NCBI GenBank assembly: GCA_903873735.1
Contig: CAIQPO010000093.1
Span: 1 to 20,789, forward strand
Direction: 5' to 3'
Length of the DNA: 20,789 nt
Source of the DNA: Candidatus Collierbacteria bacterium
GTDB taxonomy: Bacteria > Patescibacteriota > Microgenomatia > UBA1400 > MFAQ01
Part shown: piece by piece, positions 1-7,257 of the stretch
Position numbering within the stretch: the stretch's first letter is position 1
How the letters are laid out: each line of letters begins with the position of its first letter
Made by a program: the position numbers and the translations under genes
Notes under the pieces: model-generated
The model's database searches: none
The model's input: the letters and a program-made list of their open reading frames with translations, nothing else
What the model was told of the DNA's origin: nothing

Positions 1-870
1 AAATACGAGCCACTAGAGTGGTTCAAGATCGCTTTTGGCTTTATTCAGGCTGGCTATTATTTACTCAAAATCAAACCAGACTTAATTTTTTCATCAGGTG
101 GCTATCTGTCTGTGCCAGTAGTCATCATGGGTTGGATTCTTCGAATTCCTTCGATTACTCACGAGCAGACGGTAGTTGCTGGTTGGGCCAACAAAGCAAT
201 CTCTCCATTTGTAAAAGAAATTTTACTAACTCACAAATCATCATTACAAAATTACCCAGCCAAGAAATCAAAAGTCGTCGGTCTTCCCTTGAGAAAAGAA
301 CTGCTTGATGATAAGTATAAAAAAGACTTTGATCCACCTCTCCTTTACATCACTTGTGGTAAACAAGGATCCCACATAATCAACCAAGCCATCTTTCCCC
401 TTATTCCAAAACTAATTCACAAATTTACCATTGTCCACCAAACCGGTGCCAGCACTCTTAATAAAGATGTAGAAAGGGCTAGGAGGTTAAAGGAAAAACC
501 ATCCGAATACAAAGATAGATATATTCACTCACCCTACTTTTTTTCAGAAGACGCAGCTACTTATCTAAGATCTTCGTCAATAATCATAAGCCGTGCAGGT
601 GCACATGCTTCTTACGAACTAATGGTTCTTGGCAAAAAAGCTGTGCTAATTCCCATTCCTTGGGTCTCTCACAACGAACAAATGCTAAACGCCAAGCTAG
701 TAGCCTCAAAAACTGGTAGCGTCGTACTTGAGGAGAGTGATCTCAATGCTGATACCCTCATGGATGCCATAAAAAAATTAACTCGTCGTAGTAAACTGGG
801 TAATACCAAGGTGGATCTACCAATCGATGCTACATCAAAAATTGTCAAAATCATCCAAAAGTACCTCTAG
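1..870 (+). CDS. murG: MurG, lipid II synthase (5' end outside window)
   Basis: Undecaprenyl-PP-MurNAc-pentapeptide:UDP-GlcNAc transferase makes lipid II from lipid I at the inner face of the membrane. The reading frame is open from base 1, so the gene enters from outside; 289 residues are visible of a usual 350 or so. The missing N-terminal part would hold the glycine-rich loop. Family marks seen: the GGYLSVP segment (bases 97-117), HEQT (160-171, usually HEQN), the HQTGA turn that opens the C-terminal Rossmann fold (from 436), and a SRAGAHASYEL segment with the E that binds UDP-GlcNAc, followed by IPIPWVSHNEQ. The stop TAG is at 868-870 and the next gene starts inside this one. HEQT instead of HEQN is a small deviation. 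The family call is secure. Confidence 0.93.
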   Translation, partial: KYEPLEWFKIAFGFIQAGYYLLKIKPDLIFSSGGYLSVPVVIMGWILRIPSITHEQTVVAGWANKAISPFVKEILLTHKSSLQNYPAKKSKVVGLPLRKELLDDKYKKDFDPPLLYITCGKQGSHIINQAIFPLIPKLIHKFTIVHQTGASTLNKDVERARRLKEKPSEYKDRYIHSPYFFSEDAATYLRSSSIIISRAGAHASYELMVLGKKAVLIPIPWVSHNEQMLNAKLVASKTGSVVLEESDLNADTLMDAIKKLTRRSKLGNTKVDLPIDATSKIVKIIQKYL

Positions 871-1663
871 AATAAAACTTCGTCGGCTCGGTCTTTTTTC
901 GTTTCCAGTCAAACGCTTGCTCAAAATTCTCCCTCTTGTTGTATTTATCGTATTTTCTATTTATATATTCAATGCCAACTTAGAGATTAAAAATGTAAAT
1001 TGTTTTATAAACCAAGTGGTCTGTGACGAAACAACATACAATCTTTTTCAGTCATTAAAAGGAAAGAAAATTATCTCACTAAAACAAGACGAGCTGGAGA
1101 CTCAGCTCAAATACTTATTTCCCTTTGACAGTCTCCAGACGACCTTTTCATACCCCAACTCCCTTAACGTAAACATCAAAAGAACCCTACCAGCAATTCC
1201 AATAACTCTCATAAAAAGTGAGCAATTTCCAGAGCTAAGTTTTGATAGACAGGCAAGCGCCAGTGAATCGGCTTTTTTCAGAAAACCATCAGATGAAATT
1301 GAGTTATTCGTGAAAAACCTTGAGACTTCACCAAATCAACTATGGTCAGATGGAAATTTATCGAATCAGCCAGGAAGTACTGCTTCTGCGACCTTGGTTT
1401 ATCAAAAGCTTCCTCATCAAAAATTCTTAAGCAAAACATACCAACAGCTGACTTTGCTTACCAAATACATACAAGACCCGAAAATTTTCATAATGGGAGA
1501 GAGGCTTTTCTTGAGGCAATCAGGCCAACCTGATATTATTGTTTATGTAGAAGCAGAGTCAGCTATAGTGGAAACATCTTTGCAATCACTTGATTTGCTA
1601 TATAAAATCAAGAAAGATGCCAAGGTGATCAACCTAAGCTTTAAGCACCCAATCATTAAATAA
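827..1663 (+). CDS. ftsQ: FtsQ/DivIB-like division protein with POTRA domain
   Basis: This is a 278-residue bitopic membrane protein. It has a basic cytoplasmic tail (about 1-30), one membrane segment (about 31-50), then a POTRA-like region (about 52-125, containing LKGKKIISLKQDELETQL and a YPNSLNVNIKRTLPA strand) and a beta-rich extracytoplasmic part. FtsQ links early and late divisome proteins through FtsB/FtsL. Sequence identity in this family is always low; the call rests on topology, the POTRA pattern and the position between murG and ftsA. The ATG at 827 overlaps murG by 44 bases; a TTG at 842 is an alternative start. The low-complexity stretch around residues 140-185 (Ser/Asn/Gln rich) looks like a lineage-specific insertion. 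No SD is seen, so translation is probably coupled to murG. Confidence 0.78.
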   Translation: MLHQKLSKSSKSTSRIKLRRLGLFSFPVKRLLKILPLVVFIVFSIYIFNANLEIKNVNCFINQVVCDETTYNLFQSLKGKKIISLKQDELETQLKYLFPFDSLQTTFSYPNSLNVNIKRTLPAIPITLIKSEQFPELSFDRQASASESAFFRKPSDEIELFVKNLETSPNQLWSDGNLSNQPGSTASATLVYQKLPHQKFLSKTYQQLTLLTKYIQDPKIFIMGERLFLRQSGQPDIIVYVEAESAIVETSLQSLDLLYKIKKDAKVINLSFKHPIIK

Positions 1664-1666
1664 AAT

Positions 1667-2941
1667 ATGGCCAAACCTCAAGGAGTTAATGCAATCGATA
1701 TTGGATCAGGAAAAATCACCTGTCTAATCACCGTACCCTCTGGTGATGAAGGAGACAAACTTAATTTGGTTGGTGCAGCTACAGTTCCCAGTAGAGGAGT
1801 TAAAAAAGGACAAATCGTCAACATAGAAGATGTGGTTAGCTCCATTTCCGATTGCGTAGAGTCTGCAGAAAGAATGGCAGGCTTCAACATTGATTCTGCC
1901 TTTGTCACCATCAATGGAGACCATATACAGTGCCAAAATAGTCCGGGGCTTGCTGCTGTCTCCGAGTCTGGTGAGATAAATTCCGATGATATCCAAAGAG
2001 TAATGGAAGGTGCCAAAGCGGTATCCCTCCCCACATCCAGGGAAATCATTCACGCCTTGCCCAGAGAGTTTATTGTAGATGGTCAGAGAGGTATCAAAGA
2101 CCCCACCAGTATGTCTGGGATGCGTCTAGAAACAGAAGCTCACTTAATTACTGGTCTTTCTCCAGCCATCAAAAATGTCACCAGGTGCGTTCAGGATTTA
2201 GGTATCAATGTTAGTGGAGTGGTTTACACCGGACTTGCTTCCTCATACTCTGTCCTTTCCGAGACAGAAAAAGATCTTGGTGTGATTCTTGCTGATATTG
2301 GTGCTGGTACTACCAGTATTAGTATTTTTACCGAAGGCACTTGCTGTTATTCGGCCACACTACCAGTTGGTGCAAGAAAGATCACCGACGATATCGCTAT
2401 TGGACTTACCTCATCAATTGATTCGGCAGAAAGAATTAAGTTTTTTCTGTCTAAGCCAAAAGAGGGCAGAGACACAGTGGAAAAACAAACCGATGAAATA
2501 GATTTCTCTAAGTTAGGCGTTAGAGAAGAAAACCTTAAAACTGGTTCAAGAAAAGCAATCGTAGAGGGAATAATAAGACCCAGACTAAATGAGATCTTTA
2601 CCCTAATTCGTGATGTCATTAAGCAGTCTGGTTTTGAAGGTCAAACACCTGCAGGTATTGTACTCACAGGTGGAGGATCTCTCACAGTCGGTATCGCCGA
2701 GTCAGCCAGAAGAGTTTTGCAACTACCCCCAAGAGTAGGTCTTCCTTCCGGTCTTTCTGGAGTTGTGGCAGAGGTGGGTACTCCTGAATACTCCGCAGCG
2801 GTTGGACTGATTCTCTATGGATATCAATCAAAACCACAAAATTTCTCTGGAGGTGCTAAACTCACTGGTATATTCAAGAAGGTGCCTGGACACGATGTGG
2901 CAGGCAAAGCACTTGAGTTTATCAAATCATTCTTACCGTAA
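1667..2941 (+). CDS. ftsA: FtsA, actin-like Z-ring membrane anchor
   Basis: FtsA is an ATP-binding actin homologue that tethers FtsZ to the membrane and recruits later division proteins. At 424 residues it is of normal length. The phosphate-1 loop (IDIGSGK, 10-16), phosphate-2 loop (DIGAGTT, 210-216) and adenosine motif (GIVLTGGGS, 330-338) are all visible. The SHS2 1C subdomain contains the conserved PREFIVDGQRGIKDP stretch (132-146). The C-terminus VAGKALEFIKSFLP is a plausible amphipathic membrane-targeting helix. The start ATG lies three bases after the ftsQ stop, in TAAAATATG, with no SD. It is followed directly by ftsZ, as in most bacteria. Confidence 0.96.
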   Translation: MAKPQGVNAIDIGSGKITCLITVPSGDEGDKLNLVGAATVPSRGVKKGQIVNIEDVVSSISDCVESAERMAGFNIDSAFVTINGDHIQCQNSPGLAAVSESGEINSDDIQRVMEGAKAVSLPTSREIIHALPREFIVDGQRGIKDPTSMSGMRLETEAHLITGLSPAIKNVTRCVQDLGINVSGVVYTGLASSYSVLSETEKDLGVILADIGAGTTSISIFTEGTCCYSATLPVGARKITDDIAIGLTSSIDSAERIKFFLSKPKEGRDTVEKQTDEIDFSKLGVREENLKTGSRKAIVEGIIRPRLNEIFTLIRDVIKQSGFEGQTPAGIVLTGGGSLTVGIAESARRVLQLPPRVGLPSGLSGVVAEVGTPEYSAAVGLILYGYQSKPQNFSGGAKLTGIFKKVPGHDVAGKALEFIKSFLP

Positions 2942-2943
2942 AA

Positions 2944-4122
2944 GTGGGACTAATAAAACCAGACACAAATACATTCGCCAAGATTAAAGTTCTTGGTGTA
3001 GGAGGCGGTGGCAACAATGCCATCAACTCCATGATTACATCAGGAAAAATTAAGGGAGTGGAGTTTATTGCCGTAAATACCGATATGCAAGCTCTTCTTG
3101 CCTCAAATGCAGACGTTAAGCTTCAAATTGGTGAAAAAAGTACTAAAGGCTTAGGGTCTGGTGCTAATCCAGACATGGGTCAGGCTGCAGCCGAAGAGTC
3201 TAGAGAAAAAATCAAAGATGTTTTGGCAGGAGCAGATATGGTCTTTATCACTGCTGGTGAAGGTGGGGGTACAGGTACAGGTGCTGCTCCCGTTATTGCC
3301 CAAATTGCCAAGCAGGAAGTTGGTGCTCTAACAGTAGCTGTTGTTACCAAGCCCTTCATTTTTGAAGGTTCAAGAAGGCGAGTCCAAGCTGATGAAGGAA
3401 TTGATCGCCTAAAAGAAAACGTTGATACCTTAATTGTCATTCCCAATCAGCGCCTTCTGGATGTAGTCAAAAAAGACCAGTCACTACTCGATGCCTTCAA
3501 GATGGCAGACTCAGTACTCGGTCAAGGTGTCCAAAGTATTTCAGACTTAATCACTCTTCCTGGACTCATCAATGTAGACTTTGCTGATGTTAAATCTGTG
3601 ATGTCAAACGCAGGCTCTGCTCTTATGGGAATTGGCACTGCTTCTGGTGAAAGACGAGCCACTACCGCCGCCACCATGGCGGTCAGTTCACCACTTCTAG
3701 AAGTGAGCATCGATGGAGCTAAAGGCATTCTTTTCAATATCACTGGTGGTAAAAACCTCACCATGAGCGAGGTAAATGAGGCTGCCACTATCATTACCCA
3801 GCAGGCAGACCCAGACGCCAATATAATCTTTGGAGCCACTATTAGAGAAGACCTAGGCGACAATATCCAGATATCTGTAATTGCTGCCGGATTTGATGAA
3901 ATGCGACGCCATTATCAGCCAGCCATCTCAAATAGTTTTAATCGCCAGCTGCCTGTGTCTGAAGAGCCAATTACTCTACCTAATACTCCAGCCAGTTCAG
4001 TCCCAGAGCCAAAGCCTACGCCAAAACTTGATTCTCCTTACAGAAGCAAATTCAATGTTCAGCACGATGAGGTGGTAGTAGAAGACGATCTAGATATTCC
4101 CGCCTTCTTAAGAAATAAATAA
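2944..4122 (+). CDS. ftsZ: FtsZ, tubulin-like division GTPase
   Basis: FtsZ polymerises on GTP into the Z-ring. The 392-residue protein has the N-terminal VLGVGGGGNNAIN loop, the tubulin signature GGGTGTGAAP (107-116), the T7 synergy loop NVDFADV (210-216) that supplies the catalytic Asp, a variable Pro/Ser linker (about 330-380) and a conserved C-terminal peptide DDLDIPAFLRNK that binds FtsA. The start is GTG at 2944, two bases after the ftsA stop (TAAAAGTG), with no SD. An acidic VVVEDD stretch precedes the C-terminal peptide. All catalytic elements are present, so a canonical function is expected. Confidence 0.97.
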   Translation: MGLIKPDTNTFAKIKVLGVGGGGNNAINSMITSGKIKGVEFIAVNTDMQALLASNADVKLQIGEKSTKGLGSGANPDMGQAAAEESREKIKDVLAGADMVFITAGEGGGTGTGAAPVIAQIAKQEVGALTVAVVTKPFIFEGSRRRVQADEGIDRLKENVDTLIVIPNQRLLDVVKKDQSLLDAFKMADSVLGQGVQSISDLITLPGLINVDFADVKSVMSNAGSALMGIGTASGERRATTAATMAVSSPLLEVSIDGAKGILFNITGGKNLTMSEVNEAATIITQQADPDANIIFGATIREDLGDNIQISVIAAGFDEMRRHYQPAISNSFNRQLPVSEEPITLPNTPASSVPEPKPTPKLDSPYRSKFNVQHDEVVVEDDLDIPAFLRNK

Positions 4123-4123
4123 A

Positions 4124-4384
4124 ATGACCAGGAGGAAAGCTAAGTCTACAGAAGAAACCATCAAGGCTACGGGGGAGACCTTGTTAGCCAAGGTTAAAGA
4201 GTTGATAGCTAAGGGTAATGTCCGCCATATTTCCATAAAAGATAAAAACAACAAAACCATCGTTGAGTTTCCCATGACCCTTGGTGTTGTGGCTGCAGCC
4301 CTTACTCCAATGCTAGCGGCAATTGGCGCCCTAGCAGCCTTAATAGGGGAATGCACCATTTCTGTTGAGAGAGAAGAAAAATAG
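4124..4384 (+). CDS. DUF4342 family small membrane-associated protein
   Basis: This is an 86-residue protein: a charged N-terminal half (TGETLLAKVKELIAKGNVR, IKDKNNKTIVEFP), then a hydrophobic segment of about 28 residues (TLGVVAAALTPMLAAIGALAALIG) and a short charged tail ECTISVEREEK. This is the DUF4342 pattern as I know it; the family has no established function. In other bacteria the domain often follows a UBA-like segment, which is absent here. The start ATG lies one base after the ftsZ stop (TAAAATG), so it should be co-transcribed with ftsA-ftsZ. Position suggests, but does not prove, a role linked to division or the envelope. Confidence 0.8.
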   Translation: MTRRKAKSTEETIKATGETLLAKVKELIAKGNVRHISIKDKNNKTIVEFPMTLGVVAAALTPMLAAIGALAALIGECTISVEREEK

Positions 4385-4393
4385 CCCATAGAG

Positions 4394-4422
4394 TTGATTT
4401 CTTAAAGTCAAAATGATAATAT
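4394..4422 (+). promoter_or_regulatory. Possible sigma70-type promoter for the pilin-like gene
   Basis: TTGATT (4394-4399) and TAATAT (4417-4422) are separated by 17 bases, which puts the start of transcription near 4429 and gives a leader of about 20 bases. Each hexamer matches consensus at four of six positions. An overlapping GATAAT (4415-4420) is a better -10 but leaves a 15-base spacer. Confidence 0.42.
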
Positions 4423-4437
4423 CCGGTATACAACTCC

Positions 4438-4442
4438 GGAGG
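4438..4442 (+). promoter_or_regulatory. Strong Shine-Dalgarno of the pilin-like gene
   Basis: GGAGG lies five bases before the ATG at 4448, inside CCGGAGGTTACC. The word GGAGGTTACC recurs before the zinc-ribbon gene at 6581. Neighbouring division genes have no such site. Confidence 0.85.
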
Positions 4443-4447
4443 TTACC

Positions 4448-4912
4448 ATGCAACTTTTCAAAACCAATCGTTCCGAAAAAGGTCAGTGCAGTGCCGAGGC
4501 AGCAATCATCATTTTGATCCTAGCCTTCATTGGCCTTATGATCTGGGCCAGCATCCAAAACTCAAACAAGATCAAGGCATTTGATGCTGACTTTGCCGCA
4601 GGCAAGATCGAGATCAGCGCCGCCGCCATCGCCCTGAGCGAATCTGGTCACCCGCAGGTCACAAGTCAGCTCGGGTACATTCCCTCATACGGCGACTATG
4701 TATCGGGAAGCCCACGCTCCTTGTCGGTTTCAAATGGCTGCGTCTCCCTGCGCCTGGCCTCAAACACCGCCAGAGTCAAGGTGGCTACCACCTTCCCTGA
4801 CTCCAGCTTGGTGAATGTACAGATGCCGCCCCAAGCTAGTGGCACAGTTAATGTCTGTGTGCCCAACCAATCAGCCATGGTTATCTACATCTGGGCTGAA
4901 GCTACGGAATAA
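4448..4912 (+). CDS. Type IV pilin/TadE-like secreted protein, own transcription unit
   Basis: I do not recognise the family by full sequence. The 154-residue protein starts with a short basic leader (MQLFKTNRSEKG), then QCSAE and a long hydrophobic run (about 19-37: IIILILAFIGLMIWAS). A Gly at 12 followed by Glu five residues on (G|QCSAE) is exactly the prepilin-peptidase pattern of type IV pilins, Flp and TadE-like proteins. The rest (about 40-154) looks like an extracytoplasmic beta domain with two cysteines (SNGCVSL and VNVCVP) that could form a disulfide, as in pilin D-regions. The gene stands alone: promoter-like sequence, strong SD and terminator. Its G+C and codon use are clearly richer than those of ftsZ or dinB. 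No other pilus gene is in the window. A generic single-pass anchored protein is the alternative. Confidence 0.6.
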   Translation: MQLFKTNRSEKGQCSAEAAIIILILAFIGLMIWASIQNSNKIKAFDADFAAGKIEISAAAIALSESGHPQVTSQLGYIPSYGDYVSGSPRSLSVSNGCVSLRLASNTARVKVATTFPDSSLVNVQMPPQASGTVNVCVPNQSAMVIYIWAEATE

Positions 4913-4920
4913 CCACTTAT

Positions 4921-4948
4921 GCGCTCTCAAATCGAGAGCGCTTTTTTT
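4921..4948 (+). terminator. Rho-independent terminator after the pilin-like gene
   Basis: A perfect 8-bp stem GCGCTCTC (4921-4928) / GAGAGCGC (4934-4941) with a 5-base loop is followed by seven T. It begins eight bases after the stop codon. Confidence 0.92.
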
Positions 4949-4954
4949 GTTATC

Positions 4955-4983
4955 TTGACTTCGGGTAAATTATGGAAAATAAT
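4955..4983 (+). promoter_or_regulatory. Probable promoter of the Y-family polymerase unit
   Basis: TTGACT (4955-4960), a 17-base spacer and AATAAT (4978-4983). Transcription would start near 4990, about 23 bases before the ATG at 5013. No SD follows. A clear LexA box was not found. Confidence 0.48.
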
Positions 4984-4988
4984 CAAAG

Positions 4989-5011
4989 TATTCGTTATTT
5001 ATTCGGGTATT
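4989..5011 (+). repeat. Imperfect direct repeat before the polymerase unit
   Basis: TATTCGTTATT (4989-4999) is followed at once by TATTCGGGTATT (5000-5011). It sits between the presumed -10 and the start codon, where a repressor could bind, but it may be chance in AT-rich sequence. Confidence 0.3.
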
Positions 5012-5012
5012 T

Positions 5013-5273
5013 ATGATTCAAAAGATCTCGGCTCCTGTATCTGTAGACTTGGTTTACTCTCACCAAACTAGGCAGTCCTTACCCAGAAGAATCATGTGGG
5101 ATGGAAGGGTGTACCCAGTGCTCAAGGTTGGCCTGCATCATACCTACCGCCAAGGCCGCGATCTGTTTCATGTTTTCTCTGTGTCATCAATCAATATTTT
5201 CTTCCGCATTAGTCTGGATACCACCACACTACACTGGACTTTAGAAGAAATCTCCGATGGACTACCAAATTAA
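5013..5273 (+). CDS. Small protein coupled to Y-family polymerase (DUF6504-like?)
   Basis: An 86-residue soluble protein of short beta strands: ISAPVSVDLVY, RRIMWDGRVYPVLKVGLHHTY, DLFHVFSV, FFRISLDTTTLHWTLEEI. The layout (a strand with basic residues, then W-x-G-R-x-Y-x-V, then a strand ending in a Thr-rich turn and W-x-L) is reminiscent of DUF6504 proteins that accompany Y-family polymerases in Actinobacteria. That comparison is from memory and weak. The gene overlaps the polymerase gene by 17 bases, so the two are translationally coupled, which is the best evidence that it is real and functionally tied to lesion bypass. It has no transmembrane segment, cysteine pairs or SD. A role as an accessory or regulatory subunit of the polymerase is inference. 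Confidence 0.65.
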   Translation: MIQKISAPVSVDLVYSHQTRQSLPRRIMWDGRVYPVLKVGLHHTYRQGRDLFHVFSVSSINIFFRISLDTTTLHWTLEEISDGLPN

Positions 5274-6495
5274 TCTCGAGTTCAACCGTCGCCCCAGTTC
5301 CACTATGCATCTGGATCTTAATTCTTGCTTTGCTAGTGTAGAGCAGCAGGCCAATCCACTTCTCCGCGGCAAGCCAATCGCGGTTGCAGCCTACGACACC
5401 CCTAATGGTTGTATCGTCGCTCCTTCAATTGAGGCAAAAAAGCTAGGCATCAAGGTAGGCATGAGAGTGAGAGAGGGTCGCCTTCTTTGCCGAGACTTGA
5501 TGGTTCTTACCCCTGATCCAGACAAATATCGAGATATTCACATTAAGTTCAAAAAGCTTCTTTCTGAATACACCCCCAAGCTTGCTCCCAAATCCATAGA
5601 CGAATTCGTTTTAGACTTCACCGGCACGCCCGCACTCAAAAAAGGGCTACTCTCTGTCTCTTGTGAGATAAAAGAGCGAATCAGGGCTGAAATAGGTGAT
5701 CACCTTACTGTCTCGATAGGTCTAGGCCCGAATCGTTTTTTGGCCAAAACAGCCTCGAATCTTCACAAGCCAGACGGCTTGGATGAAATCAATTACTCCA
5801 ATTTTTTGTCAGTTTACGATCAACTCACACTTACTGATCTAAATGGCATAGACAGACAAAACTCTATCCGTCTAAATAGCGTCGGCATCTACACTGTGCG
5901 TGATTTTCTAGCAGCCGATACTTTCAAGCTTCGAGCCGCCTTCAAGTCTATTCTTGGCTATTACTGGTTCCTTAGGCTTCGTGGCTGGGAAATAGACGAC
6001 ATAGACTGGGATACCAAGAGCTTCGGCCATTCCTACTCTCTACCCAAGTTTCTCACCAAGGCAGAGGATCTGGCTCCCATTCTCTCCAAACTTACAGAAA
6101 AACTTGGTTTTCGCATGAGACAATCCGGCTATCAGGCAGGTGGTGTACATTTGGCTATTCTTTACCAAGACCATCAATACTTTCATCAAGGCAAAAAACT
6201 AAGCAATTCTATCTTTTCTAGCCAGGATATTTATCAAGTGGCCTTTAAGCTACTCAAAAAATCACCCTACAAACTTCCAGTCAGAAACTTGGCGGTGTCC
6301 TGTTTTGGTTTATCCTCCAAAAACACCATTCAGCTTGATCTTTTTACCGACAACCTTAAAAAAAGCAGTTTGGCTCAAGCCATAGACGACATCAATCATC
6401 GCTGGGGAAGCTTTGTTATTACCCCTGCCATCATGGCCAACACGGAAGATTTCGTCCACGATCGCATAGGATTTGGTAACATCCGAGGCCTATAG
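5257..6495 (+). CDS. dinB: Y-family translesion DNA polymerase (DinB/UmuC type)
   Basis: A 412-residue error-prone polymerase for lesion bypass. Motif I is MHLDLNSCFASVEQ (17-30), with D20 as the metal-binding Asp, N22 where DinB has Asp (as in UmuC), and F25 as steric gate. The palm motif SIDEFVLD carries D115/E116. The finger/palm stretch SIGLGPNRFLAKTASNLHKPDGL (153-175) is typical, followed by helix-hairpin-helix and little-finger regions. Near the C-terminus QLDLF (about 359-363) is a textbook beta-clamp binding motif. The ATG at 5257 overlaps the upstream gene; an ATG at 5305 (MHLDLN) would leave almost nothing before motif I, so 5257 is preferred. No imuA, dnaE2, umuD or lexA is adjacent. 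The family is certain; the subfamily between DinB and UmuC is not. Confidence 0.93.
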   Translation: MDYQINLEFNRRPSSTMHLDLNSCFASVEQQANPLLRGKPIAVAAYDTPNGCIVAPSIEAKKLGIKVGMRVREGRLLCRDLMVLTPDPDKYRDIHIKFKKLLSEYTPKLAPKSIDEFVLDFTGTPALKKGLLSVSCEIKERIRAEIGDHLTVSIGLGPNRFLAKTASNLHKPDGLDEINYSNFLSVYDQLTLTDLNGIDRQNSIRLNSVGIYTVRDFLAADTFKLRAAFKSILGYYWFLRLRGWEIDDIDWDTKSFGHSYSLPKFLTKAEDLAPILSKLTEKLGFRMRQSGYQAGGVHLAILYQDHQYFHQGKKLSNSIFSSQDIYQVAFKLLKKSPYKLPVRNLAVSCFGLSSKNTIQLDLFTDNLKKSSLAQAIDDINHRWGSFVITPAIMANTEDFVHDRIGFGNIRGL

Positions 6496-6497
6496 AT

Positions 6498-6526
6498 TTG
6501 ACATTTAGCCTATATTATGCTACAAT
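6498..6526 (+). promoter_or_regulatory. Near-consensus sigma70 promoter of zinc-ribbon gene 1
   Basis: A perfect TTGACA (6498-6503), a 17-base spacer and TACAAT (6521-6526). Transcription should start near 6533, giving a leader of about 48 bases. This is the strongest promoter in the window and starts two bases after the dinB stop codon. Confidence 0.87.
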
Positions 6527-6567
6527 CCACGCACAATTCGCACTTTACCTTATCCGCCTTTAAACCC

Positions 6568-6574
6568 GAGGAGG
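6568..6574 (+). promoter_or_regulatory. Extended Shine-Dalgarno of zinc-ribbon gene 1
   Basis: GAGGAGG lies six bases before the ATG at 6581. With the promoter upstream it predicts high expression. Confidence 0.88.
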
Positions 6575-6580
6575 TTACCC

Positions 6581-7243
6581 ATGCGCTACTGCCAATCCTG
6601 CCACAACCCGATCCGCGACAGCCACTTCATTGTGGATAATCGTGGGAAGGAGTTCTACACCTGCGAAGACTGCCTGAGCAAGCGCTGCTGCAAGTGTGGC
6701 TGTACCATTAGCCACCCCGGCTATAAGCGCGACTTCGTTCGCAGCAATGTAGATCATCCGGTCTATATCTGCTTTGGCTGCCTGGTCAGTGATGATATTG
6801 CGGCTTTCAAGAGCCATGGCATCATCACCCCCAAGCTGGTCACTGCTCTGCAGAACGAAGACCAGGCTCATCTCCTGGGAGAATCAGCCGAGCGACTCCG
6901 CCGCAACATCGCCAATCTGAACCGCTATGTCACCAAGCTTGAAAAGGTCTGGTGGTCTGTGCGAGTGCAGATGATGAAGAGCGAGTGGAGCGAGCTAAAG
7001 GATGGTGATACCAGGATGATCGAGATCAAGGTGAACAACCAGGCTGGAAATGTCGAGATAGCAATTCACGACATCAGCCAGAACGCCACCTTAATTCTAC
7101 GCGGTAGTGAGTTTACCGATCGCCTGGAAATCATCTCCGTCTTCGGCTCACCCCGTCAGATCCAGCACCTGATCGACTCAACGATCGGCTTAATCAGCCA
7201 TCATGGAGTCTTTCTGGAGATGGTTCACGACTGGGATCGTTAG
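6581..7243 (+). CDS. Double zinc-ribbon protein of unknown family (paralogue 1)
   Basis: Not recognised. This 220-residue soluble protein begins with two tandem zinc-ribbon-like units of the same design: C4-x2-C7 (CQSCHNPI) with C28-x2-C31 (YTCEDC), then C36-x2-C39 (CCKCGCTI) with C64-x2-C67 (YICFGC). C37 and C41 are extra cysteines. A helical stretch with Arg/Lys follows (about 95-135), then a beta region and a C-terminal helix (FGSPRQIQHLIDSTIGL, 188-204). The next gene matches its second ribbon, the FKSHGI segment and the C-terminal helix, so the two are diverged paralogues. It has its own strong promoter, SD and terminator. G+C and codon choice are richer than in dinB or the ABC genes. 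Zinc binding is well supported by the cysteines; any nucleic-acid or protein-binding role is inference. Confidence 0.85.
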   Translation: MRYCQSCHNPIRDSHFIVDNRGKEFYTCEDCLSKRCCKCGCTISHPGYKRDFVRSNVDHPVYICFGCLVSDDIAAFKSHGIITPKLVTALQNEDQAHLLGESAERLRRNIANLNRYVTKLEKVWWSVRVQMMKSEWSELKDGDTRMIEIKVNNQAGNVEIAIHDISQNATLILRGSEFTDRLEIISVFGSPRQIQHLIDSTIGLISHHGVFLEMVHDWDR

Positions 7244-7257
7244 GCTTCCGACCAAAC

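Noticed and set aside
18..308. Open frame of 96 codons overlapping the start of the window
   Set aside because: It is an out-of-frame shadow of murG; the murG frame is open from base 1 with conserved motifs.
4422..4440. TCCGG / CCGGA inverted repeat that could hide the SD of the pilin-like gene
   Set aside because: The predicted transcription start (about 4429) lies after the left arm, so the hairpin would not exist in the mRNA.
4913..5012. LexA-type SOS box before the polymerase unit
   Set aside because: No CGAAC-N4-GTTCG-like or CTGT-N8-ACAG-like palindrome was found.
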